Below the pieces are notes generated by a model. The model had not been told where the DNA came from, searched no databases, and saw only the letters and a list, made by a program, of their open reading frames with translations. From Pontibacterium sinense (lineage in GTDB: Bacteria; Pseudomonadota; Gammaproteobacteria; Pseudomonadales; Balneatricaceae), in contig NZ_JADEYS010000004.1 in the NCBI RefSeq assembly GCF_015209595.1, forward strand, positions 62,001-126,000: DNA of 64,000 nucleotides, given 5' to 3'. Positions 51,433-63,567 of the stretch are shown piece by piece. Within the stretch, counting starts at the first letter, position 1, and each line of letters opens with the position of its first letter. Position numbers and translations under genes: made by a program.

Positions 51433-52710
51433 TTATTCAGGATAGTCGCGTTTGCTTGGGCCAGTGTAAAGCTGACGTGGGCGACCGATCTTGTTCGGGC
51501 TGCTGTGGAACTCGTTCCAGTGGGAGATCCAGCCGATAGTACGGGACAGCGCGAAGATCACTGTAAACATTGTGGTTGGGATACCAATTGCTTTCAGGAT
51601 GATGCCGGAGTAGAAGTCTACATTCGGGTACAGTTTACGCTGTACGAAGTATTCATCTTCCAGTGCGATCTGTTCCAGACGTTTGGCAATTTTCAGCAAC
51701 GGATCGTCGTCGATACCCAGTTCGTGCAGTACTTCGTCACAGGTTTTCTTCATGACTTTAGCGCGAGGGTCGAAGTTGCGGTAGACGCGGTGACCGAAGC
51801 CCATCAGGCGGAAAGAATCGTTAGGATCCTTCGCGCGTGCTACGAACTCTTCAATCTTAGATTCGTCACCAATCTCTTCAAGCATCGTCAGTACAGCTTC
51901 GTTGGCACCACCGTGTGCAGGGCCCCAAAGAGCAGCGATACCGGAAGCGATACATGCGAATGGGTTGGCACCGGAGGAGCCAGCCAGACGGACAGTGGAT
52001 GTAGAAGCGTTCTGCTCGTGATCTGCGTGAAGCAGGAAGATCTTATCCATAGCTTTCGCCAGAACCGGGCTAGGCTTGTACTCAGCGCAAGGCGTACCGA
52101 ACATCATGTGCAGGAAGTTTTCTGCATAGCTCAGATCGTTACGAGGGTACTGGAACGGCTGACCGATGGAGTACTTGTAGCACATTGCCGCAATAGTTGG
52201 CATTTTAGCTACCAGACGGTATGCGCAGACTTCACGGTGGTGAGCGTTATCGATGTCCAGGGAATCGTGGTAGAAGGCGGACAGTGCACCTACACAGGCA
52301 ACCATGATTGCCATCGGGTGAGCATCGCGACGGAAACCATTGAAGAAGTGGTTCATCTGCTCGTGAACCATGGTGTGGTTCTTAACGATGTTGACGAACT
52401 TGTCTTTTTCTTCAGGGGTTGGCAGTTCGCCGTTCAGCAGCAAGTAGCACACTTCCAGGTAGTCAGAGTGTTCTGCCAGTTGTTCGATCGGGTAACCGCC
52501 GTGTAAGAGCACACCTGCACCACCGTCGATGTATGTGATCTTGGATTCACATGCAGCGGTAGATACGAAACCTGGGTCATAAGTGAAGCGGCCGCTACCA
52601 GTCAGTGGGCGTACGTCAACAACGTCGGGGCCTTCTGTGCCTGTATAGACAGGGAGTTCGATTGCTTCATCCAGACCGTCGATGGTCAAACGTGCTTTCT
52701 TATCAGCCAT
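51433..52710 (-). CDS. gltA: Citrate synthase, type II
   Basis: This 425-residue hexameric-type enzyme condenses acetyl-CoA and oxaloacetate. Signature segments are [32 protein letters not shown] near 49-80, [23 protein letters not shown] near 229-251, [13 protein letters not shown] with the catalytic His near 270, and [16 protein letters not shown] near 308 with the active-site His and Arg. [10 protein letters not shown] holds the catalytic Asp. Length matches E. coli GltA (427). It diverges from the sdh operon and has a near-consensus promoter and its own terminator. Confidence 0.98.
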   Translation of the reverse strand: MADKKARLTIDGLDEAIELPVYTGTEGPDVVDVRPLTGSGRFTYDPGFVSTAACESKITYIDGGAGVLLHGGYPIEQLAEHSDYLEVCYLLLNGELPTPEEKDKFVNIVKNHTMVHEQMNHFFNGFRRDAHPMAIMVACVGALSAFYHDSLDIDNAHHREVCAYRLVAKMPTIAAMCYKYSIGQPFQYPRNDLSYAENFLHMMFGTPCAEYKPSPVLAKAMDKIFLLHADHEQNASTSTVRLAGSSGANPFACIASGIAALWGPAHGGANEAVLTMLEEIGDESKIEEFVARAKDPNDSFRLMGFGHRVYRNFDPRAKVMKKTCDEVLHELGIDDDPLLKIAKRLEQIALEDEYFVQRKLYPNVDFYSGIILKAIGIPTTMFTVIFALSRTIGWISHWNEFHSSPNKIGRPRQLYTGPSKRDYPE

Positions 52711-52835
52711 TACAGGCTCCTATCATTTTGTTAGTTATATGGACGCCTTAACGCATTAAGACATCTCTTTATTTTGATTTAGGCGACTAAATCAGAATCA
52801 CTTGTTGGAGTTTGCCCAATATAAAAGGCACACCC

Positions 52836-52863
52836 AATATAGAGTCTGCGAAGCGTTTGTCAA
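52836..52863 (-). promoter_or_regulatory. gltA sigma-70 promoter
   Basis: Read on the minus strand, TTGACA (plus 52858-52863), a 16-base spacer and TATATT (plus 52836-52841). The -35 is perfect. The -10 lies in TATATTGGG, which is repeated 18 bp further downstream (plus 52815-52823). The leader is about 120 nucleotides. Confidence 0.75.
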
Positions 52864-53012
52864 CGCAGACCATGGGTTGCTTTATTGCATCGCAGCAATT
52901 CAAGACAAACTTTTAACAATTTTTGTTCTTTTGCTGAATAGGAATTTAGTTGTATTTCAGAGTGGTTAACCCCTGCAGACCTAGACAAAGGGCGTAGAGC
53001 GGGAGTGTCGCG

Positions 53013-53041
53013 TTGTATTGTGGTTACGAAATGCTTATACT
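53013..53041 (+). promoter_or_regulatory. sdhC sigma-70 promoter
   Basis: TTGTAT (53013-53018), a 17-base spacer and TATACT (53036-53041) make a good promoter facing sdhC. The leader of about 120 nucleotides ends with the small hairpin GCCCT/AGGGC (53148-53161), whose right arm contains the ribosome site AGAGGG. The rest of the 52711-53170 gap shows no gene. Confidence 0.6.
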
Positions 53042-53170
53042 CTCGCACCGAAGTTTATGTGCCTTAAAAGCGCTACAAGTGCCGAATTAAAGGGACGTGA
53101 GCTTTTTGGACGAGGTACTTATCTTTATAGCACTTCCTAGCAACCATGCCCTGCAAGAGGGCAGCAAAGT

Positions 53171-53560
53171 GTGACAAGAGCCGTGAATAAGAAAAGACCT
53201 GTAAACCTAGATCTGCGAACAATCAAACAGCCGCTTCCGGCGATTACATCCATTCTGCACCGTGCGACCGGCGTAGCACTTTTTGTTGCTGCTGCGTTCA
53301 TGATGTATGCACTGGGTCTATCCCTGGAATCAGAAGCTGGCTTCAACGAAGCCGTTGAAATGTTCGAGAATGGCTTCCTTGCGAAGCTGATTGCGTGGGG
53401 ATGTGTATCAGCACTGCTGTATCACTTCTTTGCGGGCATCAAACACCTGGTAATGGATTTCGGACACTGTGAAGAACTGGAAAGTGGCTTGAAAGCTGCT
53501 CAGATCACACTGGGTCTGAGCGCTGTAGCAGTCCTTCTGGCGGGAGTATGGATATGGTAA
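53171..53560 (+). CDS. sdhC: Succinate dehydrogenase cytochrome b556 subunit
   Basis: This 129-residue membrane anchor has KKRPVNLDLRTIKQPLPAITSILHRATGVALFVAAAF. The SILHRxTG motif carries the quinone-site Ser and Arg. SALLYHFFAGIKHLVMDFGH near residue 80-100 has the haem-ligand histidine region. Three membrane helices are evident. GTG 53171 is used, with AGAGGG upstream; GTG 53183, giving MNKKRPVNL, is a reasonable alternative closer to E. coli SdhC. First gene of sdhCDAB. Confidence 0.95.
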   Translation: MTRAVNKKRPVNLDLRTIKQPLPAITSILHRATGVALFVAAAFMMYALGLSLESEAGFNEAVEMFENGFLAKLIAWGCVSALLYHFFAGIKHLVMDFGHCEELESGLKAAQITLGLSAVAVLLAGVWIW

Positions 53561-53901
53561 CTAGTATTACTAGCTTTGGCCGCAGTGGCCTGTACGACTG
53601 GATGATCCAGCGTGTAACTGCTGTCGTTCTTGCTGCTTACACTATTTTTATGATCGGTTATCTGGCATTTGGTGCCGAACTGACATACGAAATGTGGAAT
53701 TCGCTGTTTGAAGGCACAGCGATGCGCATCTTTACCCTGCTTGCGTTGCTGTCTATGGCTGCACACGTATGGATTGGCCTGTGGTCTGTTTCTACAGATT
53801 ACATCAAGCCAACTGGATTGCGTTTTCTGTTTCAATCAGGCTCTGGACTAGTGACGTTTATTTACGTCGTTTGGGGCATCCAGATTCTGTGGGGTATCTA
53901 A
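53554..53901 (+). CDS. sdhD: Succinate dehydrogenase membrane anchor subunit
   Basis: The 115-residue protein has three membrane helices with GLYDWMIQRVTAVVLAAYTIFMIGYLAF, then MRIFTLLALLSMAAHVWIGLWSVSTDYIK, in which the histidine and the Asp-Tyr pair are the haem and quinone-site residues of SdhD. ATG 53554 is chosen because GGGAG lies seven bases upstream; the in-frame ATG 53548 is too close to it. It overlaps the sdhC stop by 7 bp. Confidence 0.95.
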   Translation: MVTSITSFGRSGLYDWMIQRVTAVVLAAYTIFMIGYLAFGAELTYEMWNSLFEGTAMRIFTLLALLSMAAHVWIGLWSVSTDYIKPTGLRFLFQSGSGLVTFIYVVWGIQILWGI

Positions 53902-53904
53902 AAG

Positions 53905-55677
53905 ATGTCTAAGCTGCGTACGCTAACTTTCGACGCAATTGTTGTCGGTGGCGGTGGTGCTGGCATGCGAGCTGCACTCCAGCTGGCACAGTCCGGTTTA
54001 AACACTGCATGTGTAACCAAGGTCTTCCCGACCCGTTCACACACAGTATCTGCTCAGGGTGGTATTACCTGTGCAATTGCTTCCGCTGATCCAAACGACG
54101 ATTGGCGCTGGCACATGTACGATACCGTTAAAGGTTCCGACTATATCGGTGACCAGGACGCTATCGAATACATGTGTTCTGTAGGTCCTCAGGCTGTATT
54201 TGAGCTGGACCACATGGGCTTGCCATTCTCTCGTACTGAAGCTGGTCGTATCTACCAGCGTCCGTTTGGTGGACAGTCTAAAAACTTTGGTGAGGGCGGT
54301 CAGGCTGCTCGTACCTGTGCTGCCGCTGACCGTACTGGTCACGCACTGCTGCACACCCTGTATCAGGGTAACGTTAAAGCCGGCACTACCTTCCTGAACG
54401 AATGGTACGCTGTAGATCTGGTGACAAATGCTGACGGTGCAATCGTTGGTTGTATCGCTATCTGCATCGAAACCGGCGAAACCGTATACATCAAAGCGAA
54501 GGCAACTGTCCTGGCAACTGGTGGCGCGGGTCGTATCTACTCTTCTACTACCAATGCTCTGATCAATACCGGTGACGGTATGGGCATGTCTCTGCGTGCA
54601 GGTGTTCCTGCTCAGGATATGGAGATGTGGCAGTTCCACCCAACCGGTATTGCGGGTGCGGGTGTTCTGGTAACAGAGGGTTGTCGTGGTGAAGGTGGTT
54701 ACCTGATCAACAAAGACGGCGAGCGTTTCATGGAGCGTTATGCTCCTAACGCGAAGGATCTGGCAGGTCGTGACGTGGTAGCACGTTCTATGATTCTGGA
54801 GATTCTGGATGGCCGTGGTTGTGGTGAAGAGGGTGATCACGTATTCCTGAAGCTGGATCACCTGGGCGAAGAAGTATTGCACTCTCGTCTGCCAGGTATC
54901 TGTGAACTGTCTAAGACGTTTGCAGCAACTGATCCGGTTAAAGCGCCAATCCCAGTTGTACCAACTTGTCATTACCAGATGGGTGGTGTTGCTACCAACA
55001 TCGGTGGTCAGGCGATTGCGCCGGACGCTGATGGCAACGATCAGATCGTTGAAGGTCTGTTTGCTTGTGGTGAAGTTGCCTGTGTATCTGTACACGGTGC
55101 TAACCGTCTGGGTGGTAACTCCCTGCTTGACCTGGTTGTATTCGGTCGTGCGGCAGGTATCCAGATTGAGAAGCAGCTGCAGGAAGGTTATGAGAACACC
55201 GACGCGACAGACGAAGATCTGGAACGTGCGATGGCTCGCCTGAACAAGCTGAACAACTCTACCAGTGGTGAAAGTGTTTCTGCTGTTCGTAAAGAACTTC
55301 AGGACACCATGCAGCTGTACTTCGGTGTATTCCGTGACGGCGATAGCATGCAGAAAGGTCTGGAGCTGCTGAAAGGTATTCGCGCTAAAGTTGATAACTT
55401 GCATCTGGAAGATAAGAGCCAGGCGTTCAATACTGCGCGTATTGAAGCTCTGGAACTTCAGAACCTGATGGAAGTTGCTGAAGCAACTGCGATTGCAGCT
55501 GAAGTCCGTAAGGAATCTCGTGGTGCTCACGCACGTAACGATTTCACCGAGCGTGATGACGAGAACTGGCTGTGCCACTCCATGTACTTCCCGGGTGAAA
55601 AACGTATCGGTAAGCGTGCGGTTAACTTCGCACCTAAAACCATGGATGCGTTCCCGCCTAAAATTCGTACATACTAA
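53905..55677 (+). CDS. sdhA: Succinate dehydrogenase flavoprotein subunit
   Basis: This 590-residue FAD subunit oxidises succinate to fumarate. It has the dinucleotide-binding [19 protein letters not shown] near residue 13-31 and the covalent-flavin histidine in [12 protein letters not shown] near 46. [27 protein letters not shown] is near 240, and the catalytic Arg is in [16 protein letters not shown] near 285. [13 protein letters not shown] is near 352 and [24 protein letters not shown] near 395. Only 3 bp separate it from sdhD. Length matches E. coli SdhA (588). Confidence 0.98.
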   Translation: MSKLRTLTFDAIVVGGGGAGMRAALQLAQSGLNTACVTKVFPTRSHTVSAQGGITCAIASADPNDDWRWHMYDTVKGSDYIGDQDAIEYMCSVGPQAVFELDHMGLPFSRTEAGRIYQRPFGGQSKNFGEGGQAARTCAAADRTGHALLHTLYQGNVKAGTTFLNEWYAVDLVTNADGAIVGCIAICIETGETVYIKAKATVLATGGAGRIYSSTTNALINTGDGMGMSLRAGVPAQDMEMWQFHPTGIAGAGVLVTEGCRGEGGYLINKDGERFMERYAPNAKDLAGRDVVARSMILEILDGRGCGEEGDHVFLKLDHLGEEVLHSRLPGICELSKTFAATDPVKAPIPVVPTCHYQMGGVATNIGGQAIAPDADGNDQIVEGLFACGEVACVSVHGANRLGGNSLLDLVVFGRAAGIQIEKQLQEGYENTDATDEDLERAMARLNKLNNSTSGESVSAVRKELQDTMQLYFGVFRDGDSMQKGLELLKGIRAKVDNLHLEDKSQAFNTARIEALELQNLMEVAEATAIAAEVRKESRGAHARNDFTERDDENWLCHSMYFPGEKRIGKRAVNFAPKTMDAFPPKIRTY

Positions 55678-55689
55678 GGAGTTGTTATC

Positions 55690-56394
55690 ATGCTGGTAAG
55701 TGTATATCGCTATAATCCTGAGACTGATGACAAGCCTTACATGCAGGATATCCATATCGATATCCCTGGTGGTAAGGACATCATGGTGCTGGATCTCCTT
55801 CAGCTTCTGAAGGACAAAGATCCGTCTCTGGCATACCGTCGCTCCTGCCGTGAAGGTGTTTGTGGTTCCGATGGTCTGAACATGAACGGCCTGAACGGTC
55901 TGGCTTGTATCACTCCGCTGTCCGCAGTGGTAGAGAACGACAAGCTTGTGCTGCGTCCGTTGCCGGGTCTGCCGGTTATTCGTGACGTTGTTGTAGACAT
56001 GACTCAGTTCTACAAAGCGTACGAGAAGATTAAGCCGTTCCTGATCAATGATACGCCGGCACCGGCGATCGAGCGTCTGCAGTCTCCGGAAGAACGTGCT
56101 GAGCTGGACGGTCTGTACGAGTGTATTCTCTGTGCATGCTGTTCAACGTCTTGCCCGTCTTTCTGGTGGAATCCAGACAAGTTCATTGGCCCATCGGGCC
56201 TGCTGCAGGCATACCGCTTCCTAGCGGATAGCCGAGACACCGCAACGCGCGAGCGTCTGGCTGATTTGGATGACCCTTTTAGTGTCTTCCGCTGCCACGG
56301 CATCATGAACTGTGTGAATGTTTGTCCTAAAGGTCTTAACCCGACCAAGGCAATCGGTAAGATTCGCAACATGCTCATTCAGCAAGCGACCTAA
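55690..56394 (+). CDS. sdhB: Succinate dehydrogenase iron-sulfur subunit
   Basis: This 234-residue subunit carries the three clusters. SCREGVCGSDGLNMNGLNGLAC near residues 54-75 binds [2Fe-2S]. CILCACCSTSCPSFWWNP near 148 and CHGIMNCVNVCPKGLNP near 205 hold the [4Fe-4S] and [3Fe-4S] cysteines. Electrons pass from SdhA to quinone through these. GGAGTTGTTATC precedes the start. Last gene of sdhCDAB, followed by a strong terminator. Confidence 0.98.
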   Translation: MLVSVYRYNPETDDKPYMQDIHIDIPGGKDIMVLDLLQLLKDKDPSLAYRRSCREGVCGSDGLNMNGLNGLACITPLSAVVENDKLVLRPLPGLPVIRDVVVDMTQFYKAYEKIKPFLINDTPAPAIERLQSPEERAELDGLYECILCACCSTSCPSFWWNPDKFIGPSGLLQAYRFLADSRDTATRERLADLDDPFSVFRCHGIMNCVNVCPKGLNPTKAIGKIRNMLIQQAT

Positions 56395-56395
56395 T

Positions 56396-56428
56396 AAAAA
56401 GCGGTGCCCTAGGGCACCGCTTTTTTTT
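56396..56428 (+). terminator. sdhB terminator
   Basis: AAAAAGCGGTGCCC-TA-GGGCACCGCTTTTTTTT is a perfect stem with a long T-run, directly after the sdhB stop. It separates sdhCDAB from sucAB-lpd. Confidence 0.92.
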
Positions 56429-56552
56429 GTTCTTTTTGTGCTGAATGAGAAAGACTAATTGTCCGATTAGAAAAAAATGACAATTCGGTGATATTCACAC
56501 AAAGAATTATTTAAAGCTTCCTGTGAAAAGCTATAGAATAGCAACCGCCAAG

Positions 56553-56568
56553 CACAGGGACGCCTGTG
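56553..56568 (+). promoter_or_regulatory. Small hairpin in the sucA leader region
   Basis: CACAGG-GACG-CCTGTG forms a 6-bp stem about 100 bp before sucA. TTTAAA-N16-TATAGA upstream (near 56512-56539) is a possible weak promoter. The 273-bp sdhB-sucA gap has no gene. Confidence 0.3.
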
Positions 56569-56667
56569 GTGGCAGAGTAAATATACGGTAACGTCAAAGA
56601 GGGGCAGGCTGGACAGCGAATCGGCTGGTAAAGCTTAGCAAAGCCCCCTGAGCCAGGGTGATCAAGA

Positions 56668-59502
56668 ATGCAAGAAGGCATCATGGAGTTGATGTGGAAA
56701 AATGCGCACCTTTACGGTGGCAACCTTTCCTACATCGAACAACTGTACGAAACCTACCTGATGGATCCAAGTGCTGTTCCACAAGAATGGCGTGAAGAAT
56801 TCGATCGTTTACCTAAAGTGGGTGACAACCTTACACAGGATGTTCCGCACTCAACTATCCAGGAACATTTCCTGTACCTCGCTAAAAACCAGAAACGCGC
56901 TGCACCAGCTGCTGTCAGTTCTGTTAGCTCAGAACATGAGAAGAAGCAGGTTCGCGTTCTGCGAATGATCAACGCATATCGCGTACGTGGTCATCAGGTA
57001 GCAACCATTGACCCGCTGGGTTTGCTGGAGCGTGAAGACGTTCCTGATTTGGATCCTCGCTTCCATGAACTGTCTGAAGCCGATTACGACACAGTCTTCC
57101 AGCTCGGTTCCCTGTTCTTCGGTCCAGAAGAAGCGCCGCTAAAAGATATTCTGGCTGACCTGAAGAAGACATATTGTGGCACCGTCGGTGCAGAATATAT
57201 GCACATCGTTGACACTCAGGAAAAACGCTGGATTCAGTCCCGACTGGAACCAAGTCGTTCCCACCCTGTGGTTGAGCCTGAGAAGAAAATGATGGTTCTT
57301 GAGCGCCTGACGGCTGCTGAAGGTCTGGAAAAATATCTGGGTTCCCGCTACGCCGGTGCTAAGCGCTTCGGTCTGGAAGGCGGCGAATCCATGATTGTCT
57401 GCCTGAACTCTTTGATTCAGCGTGCAGGCAAGCAGGGTACTAAAGAAGTTGTGATCGGCATGGCCCACCGTGGTCGTCTGAACACGCTGGTGAATATCTT
57501 TGGTAAGAACCCGGCTGAGCTGTTTGGTGAGTTTGAAGGTAAGAAAATGGTGGAAACGTCCGGTGACGTTAAGTACCACCAAGGTTTCTCTTCCAACGTA
57601 ATGACCGCTGACGGTGAGGTTCATTTGGCGATGGCGTTTAACCCATCCCACTTGGAAATCTCAGCGCCGGTTGTTGAAGGTTCTGTACGTGCTCGTCAGG
57701 ATCGACGTGATGATGCGGTAGGTACAACGGTACTGCCAGTCAACATCCACGGTGATCAGGCATTTGCTGGTCAGGGTGTGGTGATGGAGACATTCCAGAT
57801 GTCTCAGACCCGTGCTTACAAAACCGGCGGTACAATCCACCTTGTTATCAACAACCAGGTTGGTTTTACCACCAACAAAAAAGAAGACTCCCGCTCTTCT
57901 GAGTACTGTACTGATGTCGCGAAGATGGTGTCTGCACCAATCTTCCACGTAAACGGAGACGATCCGGAAGCGGTACGCTTTGTGACTCAGCTGGCGGTAG
58001 ACTATCGTAACGAATTCAAAAAAGACGTTGTTATCGATCTGGTTTGCTACCGTCGTCGTGGCCATAACGAGGCGGATGAACCATCCGGTACTCAGCCACT
58101 GATGTACGCTCAAATCAAGAAACAGAAAACAACGCGTGAGCTGTATGCCCAGCAGATGATCAGCGAAGGTGTTATCACCGCTGAACAGAGCAAGGCGATG
58201 GAGAAAGACTACCGTTCTGCACTGGAAAACGGTGAGCACGTAGTACAGTCTCTTGTGCAGCAGCCAAACGAAGAGCTCTTCGTTGATTGGCGTCCATACC
58301 TTGGCCATAAGTGGGTCTTTGACCACGAAACCGGTGTTGACCTTAAGCTCCTGCAAGAGTTGGGTAACAAGCTGTGTGACGTGCCAGACGGATTCACTGT
58401 GCAGCGTCAGGTTCAGAAAATCATTGATGACCGTAAGCGTATGGCTGCGGGTGCAATGGCCCTGAACTGGGGTATGGCAGAATCGTTGGCATACGCTTCT
58501 ATTCTGGCAGAAGGCCACCCGGTACGTATTACCGGTCAGGATGTTGGTCGAGGCACGTTCTCCCACCGTCATGCGGTTCTTCACAACCAGAAAGATGCAG
58601 AAACACATACGCCTCTGGAAAACTTATCTCCAGAACAGCCGCGTCTGACATTGCATGATTCCTACTTGTCTGAAGAAGCGGTACTTGCATTCGAGTATGG
58701 TTATGCAACGACTACACCTAATGCATTGGTAATCTGGGAAGCTCAGTTCGGCGATTTCGCTAACGGTGCTCAGGTTGTTATTGACCAGTTTATTACAAGT
58801 GGCGAGCAGAAATGGCAGCGCCTGTGTGGCCTGACTATGCTTCTGCCTCATGGCTTTGAAGGTCAGGGGCCAGAGCACTCTTCTGCACGTCTGGAACGTT
58901 ATCTCCAGCTGTGTGCTGAACACAACATTCAGGTGTGTGTTCCTACAACTCCGGCTCAGATCTTCCACTTGCTGCGTCGTCAGGTCGTTCGACCTCTGCG
59001 TAAGCCTTTGGTTGTTATGTCGCCGAAAAGTCTGTTGCGTCACAAGCAGGCAACCTCGACTCTGGAAGAGTTGGCTGAAGGCACGATGTTCAAGCCAGTG
59101 ATTGCTGAGACTGATCAGCAGGATCCGAGCAAGGTTAAGCGTGTTGTTCTGTGTAGCGGTAAGGTCTACTACGACCTGTATAACCGTCGTGCAGAGCTGG
59201 AAAAAGATGATGTTGCCATCATTCGTATCGAACAGCTGTATCCATTCCCTGAGAAGGATCTGGCGCGTGCGCTTGGTGAGTACACAAATCTGGAGTCTGT
59301 GGTTTGGTGTCAGGAAGAGCCAATGAACCAAGGCGCCTGGTACTGCAGTCAGCATCACATGCGTTCGATTCTGCACGCTCAGAATCCTAATCTGCACCTT
59401 GAAGGTGTAGGTCGTCCGCACGCAGCGGCACCTGCTGTAGGTTACGTATCTGTACACCTTGAGCAGCAAGAAAAACTGGTTAACGAAGCAATCAACGGTT
59501 GA
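56668..59502 (+). CDS. sucA: 2-oxoglutarate dehydrogenase E1 component
   Basis: The 944-residue thiamine-diphosphate enzyme decarboxylates 2-oxoglutarate. The N-terminal LYGGNLSYIEQLYETYLMDP is the E2-docking region. VIGMAHRGRLNTLVNIFGK is near 262, FNPSHLEISAPVVEGSVRARQDR near 324, VYVEDWCR-equivalent INNQVGFTTNKKEDSRSSEYCTDVAKMV near 395, and YRRRGHNEADEPSGTQPLMY near 465. GQDVGRGTFSHRHAVLHNQ and LPHGFEGQGPEHSSARLERYLQL follow. AGGGTGA precedes ATG 56668; ATG 56683 is a less likely start. Length is near E. coli SucA (933). Confidence 0.98.
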   Translation: MQEGIMELMWKNAHLYGGNLSYIEQLYETYLMDPSAVPQEWREEFDRLPKVGDNLTQDVPHSTIQEHFLYLAKNQKRAAPAAVSSVSSEHEKKQVRVLRMINAYRVRGHQVATIDPLGLLEREDVPDLDPRFHELSEADYDTVFQLGSLFFGPEEAPLKDILADLKKTYCGTVGAEYMHIVDTQEKRWIQSRLEPSRSHPVVEPEKKMMVLERLTAAEGLEKYLGSRYAGAKRFGLEGGESMIVCLNSLIQRAGKQGTKEVVIGMAHRGRLNTLVNIFGKNPAELFGEFEGKKMVETSGDVKYHQGFSSNVMTADGEVHLAMAFNPSHLEISAPVVEGSVRARQDRRDDAVGTTVLPVNIHGDQAFAGQGVVMETFQMSQTRAYKTGGTIHLVINNQVGFTTNKKEDSRSSEYCTDVAKMVSAPIFHVNGDDPEAVRFVTQLAVDYRNEFKKDVVIDLVCYRRRGHNEADEPSGTQPLMYAQIKKQKTTRELYAQQMISEGVITAEQSKAMEKDYRSALENGEHVVQSLVQQPNEELFVDWRPYLGHKWVFDHETGVDLKLLQELGNKLCDVPDGFTVQRQVQKIIDDRKRMAAGAMALNWGMAESLAYASILAEGHPVRITGQDVGRGTFSHRHAVLHNQKDAETHTPLENLSPEQPRLTLHDSYLSEEAVLAFEYGYATTTPNALVIWEAQFGDFANGAQVVIDQFITSGEQKWQRLCGLTMLLPHGFEGQGPEHSSARLERYLQLCAEHNIQVCVPTTPAQIFHLLRRQVVRPLRKPLVVMSPKSLLRHKQATSTLEELAEGTMFKPVIAETDQQDPSKVKRVVLCSGKVYYDLYNRRAELEKDDVAIIRIEQLYPFPEKDLARALGEYTNLESVVWCQEEPMNQGAWYCSQHHMRSILHAQNPNLHLEGVGRPHAAAPAVGYVSVHLEQQEKLVNEAING

Positions 59503-59552
59503 TCAGGTGATCGAAAGTAATCACCTGACGGAGCAACGGTAAAGGAAATAAC

Positions 59553-60758
59553 ATGTCCATCGAAATTAAAGCGCCGACTTTCCCTGAATCAGTAGCAGAC
59601 GGTACTGTTGCAACCTGGCACAAGCAGCCAGGTGAAGCGTGTTCTGCGGACGAGCTGATTGTAGATATCGAAACAGACAAAGTAGTACTGGAAGTAGTAG
59701 CACCTGAAGACGGTGTTGTTGCAGAGATCCTGAAAGGCGAAGGCGACACCGTACTGAGCGAAGAAGTACTGGCAACCTTCACAGCAGGCGCAGCGGGTGC
59801 AGCAGCACCTGCCGCTGCAGCAGAAGCAGCGCCAGCAGGCGATGCGGATAAAGTTGGTCCAGCGGCACGTAAGCTGATCGACGAAAACGGTCTGGATGCT
59901 TCTGCGATCCCAGGTACCGGCAAAAACGGCGGCATCACTAAGGAAGACGTTCAGAACTTCCTGAAAAACAAGCCAGCAGCACCTGCAGCAGCACCTGCAG
60001 CAGCGGCACCTGCAGCTTCCGCAACTGCAGCGGCACTGAACATCGTAACCGGTGAGCGCGTTGAAAAACGTGTGCCTATGACACGTCTGCGTGCCACTAT
60101 CGCTAAACGTCTGGTTGAAGCACAGCAGAACGCTGCAATGCTGACCACGTACAACGAAGTGAACATGAAGCCGGTTATGGAACTGCGTAAGCAGTACAAA
60201 GACCTGTTCGAAAAAACCCACAACGGTACGCGTCTGGGCTTCATGTCCTTCTTCGTGAAAGCTGCGACTGAAGCACTGAAGAAATTCCCAGCGGTTAACG
60301 CATCTATCGACGGCAACGACATGGTTTACCACGGTTACCAGGATATCGGTGTCGCAGTATCTACCGATCGTGGCCTGATGGTTCCGGTTCTGCGTGATAC
60401 AGATGCAATGAGCCTGGCAGATGTTGAATCGACAATTGCTGACTTCGGTAAGCGTGGTCGTGAAGGTAAGCTGGGTCTGGACGATATGCAGGGCGGTACT
60501 TTCACCATCACTAACGGTGGTGTATTCGGTTCCCTGATGTCGACACCTATCCTGAACCCGCCTCAGACTGCAATCATGGGTATGCACAAGATCCAGGAGC
60601 GCCCAATGGCGGTCAACGGTCAGGTTGAAATCCTGCCGATGATGTACCTGGCCCTGTCTTACGACCACCGTATGATTGACGGTAAGGAAGCTGTACAATT
60701 CCTCGTGACTATTAAAGACCTTCTGGAAGATCCTGCACGTATGCTGCTGGAAGTCTAA
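59553..60758 (+). CDS. sucB: Dihydrolipoyl succinyltransferase (E2)
   Basis: The 401-residue E2 has a lipoyl domain (1-76) with the lipoylated lysine in [13 protein letters not shown]. An Ala/Pro linker follows, then a peripheral-subunit-binding domain ([32 protein letters not shown], about 106-137), a second Ala/Pro linker and the catalytic domain ending with [15 protein letters not shown], where His and Asp act. The linkers are unusually Ala-rich and repetitive at the DNA level. It transfers succinyl groups to CoA. It follows sucA by 50 bp. Confidence 0.98.
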   Translation: MSIEIKAPTFPESVADGTVATWHKQPGEACSADELIVDIETDKVVLEVVAPEDGVVAEILKGEGDTVLSEEVLATFTAGAAGAAAPAAAAEAAPAGDADKVGPAARKLIDENGLDASAIPGTGKNGGITKEDVQNFLKNKPAAPAAAPAAAAPAASATAAALNIVTGERVEKRVPMTRLRATIAKRLVEAQQNAAMLTTYNEVNMKPVMELRKQYKDLFEKTHNGTRLGFMSFFVKAATEALKKFPAVNASIDGNDMVYHGYQDIGVAVSTDRGLMVPVLRDTDAMSLADVESTIADFGKRGREGKLGLDDMQGGTFTITNGGVFGSLMSTPILNPPQTAIMGMHKIQERPMAVNGQVEILPMMYLALSYDHRMIDGKEAVQFLVTIKDLLEDPARMLLEV

Positions 60759-60800
60759 GTCAGCCCAAAACTATAACGAGTGAATTGATAGGATAGGTAA

Positions 60801-62243
<1,443 letters not shown>

Positions 62244-62262
62244 CCTGACGTTTTAAACTACT

Positions 62263-62294
62263 CGGCCAGGCACCATTTCGGGGGTACCTGGCCG
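62263..62294 (+). terminator. Hairpin between lpd and sucC
   Basis: CGGCCAGGCACC and GGTACCTGGCCG form a 12-bp stem with one mismatch and an 8-base loop, without a U-run (GTTGTATG follows). It could be an RNA-processing or attenuation site that adjusts sucCD relative to sucAB-lpd in a common transcript. Confidence 0.45.
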
Positions 62295-62398
62295 TTGTAT
62301 GAAAGTTTGTCGTTGAAATCCCATCTGGGCTGCAACATCGTAACTCTCCATACGAGATTGCAGAAAAACACACTAGTGACAACACAACGGATTAGAGC

Positions 62399-63565
62399 AT
62401 GAATCTTCACGAGTACCAGGGTAAACAACTGTTTGCCACATATGGTCTGCCGGTTTCTAAAGGAATCGCGGTAGATACTCCAGAAGCTGCAGCTGAAGCA
62501 GCTACAAAAATTGGTGGCGATAAGTGGGTTGTTAAGACTCAGGTGCACGCTGGCGGCCGTGGTAAGGCTGGTGGTGTGAAACTGGTTGACTCCCCTGCTG
62601 AAGCACAAGAGTTTGCAGCAAACTGGCTGGGCAAAAATCTGGTGACTTACCAGACGGATGCAAACGGCCAGCCTGTTGCTAAAATTCTGGTAGAAGATTG
62701 CACCGATATCGCTAACGAGCTGTATCTGGGCGCAGTTGTAGACCGTTCTTCTCGTCGTATCATTTTCATGGCATCTACTGAAGGTGGTGTGGAAATTGAG
62801 AAAGTAGCAGAAGAAACTCCAGAAAAAATCCTGAAAGCTGAAATCGATCCTCTGACTGGCGCACAGCCTTATCAGGGCCGTGAGCTGGCGTTCAAGCTGG
62901 GTCTGGAAGGCGATCAGATCAAGCAGTTCGTTAAGATCTTCCTGGGTCTGGCACAGATGTTCCAGGAAAAAGATCTGGCGCTGCTGGAAATCAACCCGCT
63001 GGTTATTACTGACGAAGGCAACTTGCACTGTCTGGACGCTAAAGTAGCGATCGACGGCAATGCTGTATACCGTCACAAAGATCTGCAGGCTATGCACGAT
63101 CCATCTCAGGAAGACGAGCGCGAAGCGCACGCAGCTGAGTGGGATCTGAACTACGTTGCTCTGGATGGCACCATCGGTTGTATGGTTAACGGTGCAGGTC
63201 TGGCAATGGGTACTATGGACATCGTTGCTCTGCACGGTGGCTTCCCTGCTAACTTCCTGGACGTTGGCGGCGGCGCGACTAAAGAGCGTGTTACCGAAGC
63301 ATTCAAACTGATTCTGGCTGATGACAAGGTGAAAACCGTACTGGTTAACATCTTCGGCGGTATCGTTCGTTGTGACCTGATTGCAGAAGGCATCATCGGC
63401 GCAGTGAAAGAAGTGGGTGTAAACGTACCGGTTGTTGTACGTCTGGAAGGTAACAATGCTGACCTGGGCTCCAAGCTTCTGGCTGAGTCTGGTCTGGATA
63501 TCATCGCCGCAACTAGCTTGTCTGACGCAGCTCAGCAGGCAGTAAAAGCAGCGGAGGGTAAATAA
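62399..63565 (+). CDS. sucC: Succinyl-CoA synthetase, beta subunit
   Basis: This 388-residue ATP-grasp subunit begins [22 protein letters not shown]. It has [16 protein letters not shown] near 45-60, [28 protein letters not shown] near 197-224 with the metal ligands, and [23 protein letters not shown] near 280. [19 protein letters not shown] near 317 and [15 protein letters not shown] close it. Length equals E. coli SucC (388). With SucD it converts succinyl-CoA to succinate with nucleotide phosphorylation. Two bases separate it from sucD. Confidence 0.98.
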   Translation: MNLHEYQGKQLFATYGLPVSKGIAVDTPEAAAEAATKIGGDKWVVKTQVHAGGRGKAGGVKLVDSPAEAQEFAANWLGKNLVTYQTDANGQPVAKILVEDCTDIANELYLGAVVDRSSRRIIFMASTEGGVEIEKVAEETPEKILKAEIDPLTGAQPYQGRELAFKLGLEGDQIKQFVKIFLGLAQMFQEKDLALLEINPLVITDEGNLHCLDAKVAIDGNAVYRHKDLQAMHDPSQEDEREAHAAEWDLNYVALDGTIGCMVNGAGLAMGTMDIVALHGGFPANFLDVGGGATKERVTEAFKLILADDKVKTVLVNIFGGIVRCDLIAEGIIGAVKEVGVNVPVVVRLEGNNADLGSKLLAESGLDIIAATSLSDAAQQAVKAAEGK

Positions 63566-63567
63566 TC

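Noticed and set aside
51415-52506. 363-codon plus-strand frame over gltA
   Set aside because: It begins inside the gltA terminator and is a shadow of citrate synthase codons.
54037-55755. 572-codon open frame antisense to sdhA
   Set aside because: It mirrors the strong codon bias of sdhA; composition is rich in Thr/Val/Cys without recognisable domains, and sdhA is certain.
57661-59469. Antisense frames over sucA (315 and 281 codons)
   Set aside because: Same codon-bias effect; sucA covers the whole stretch.
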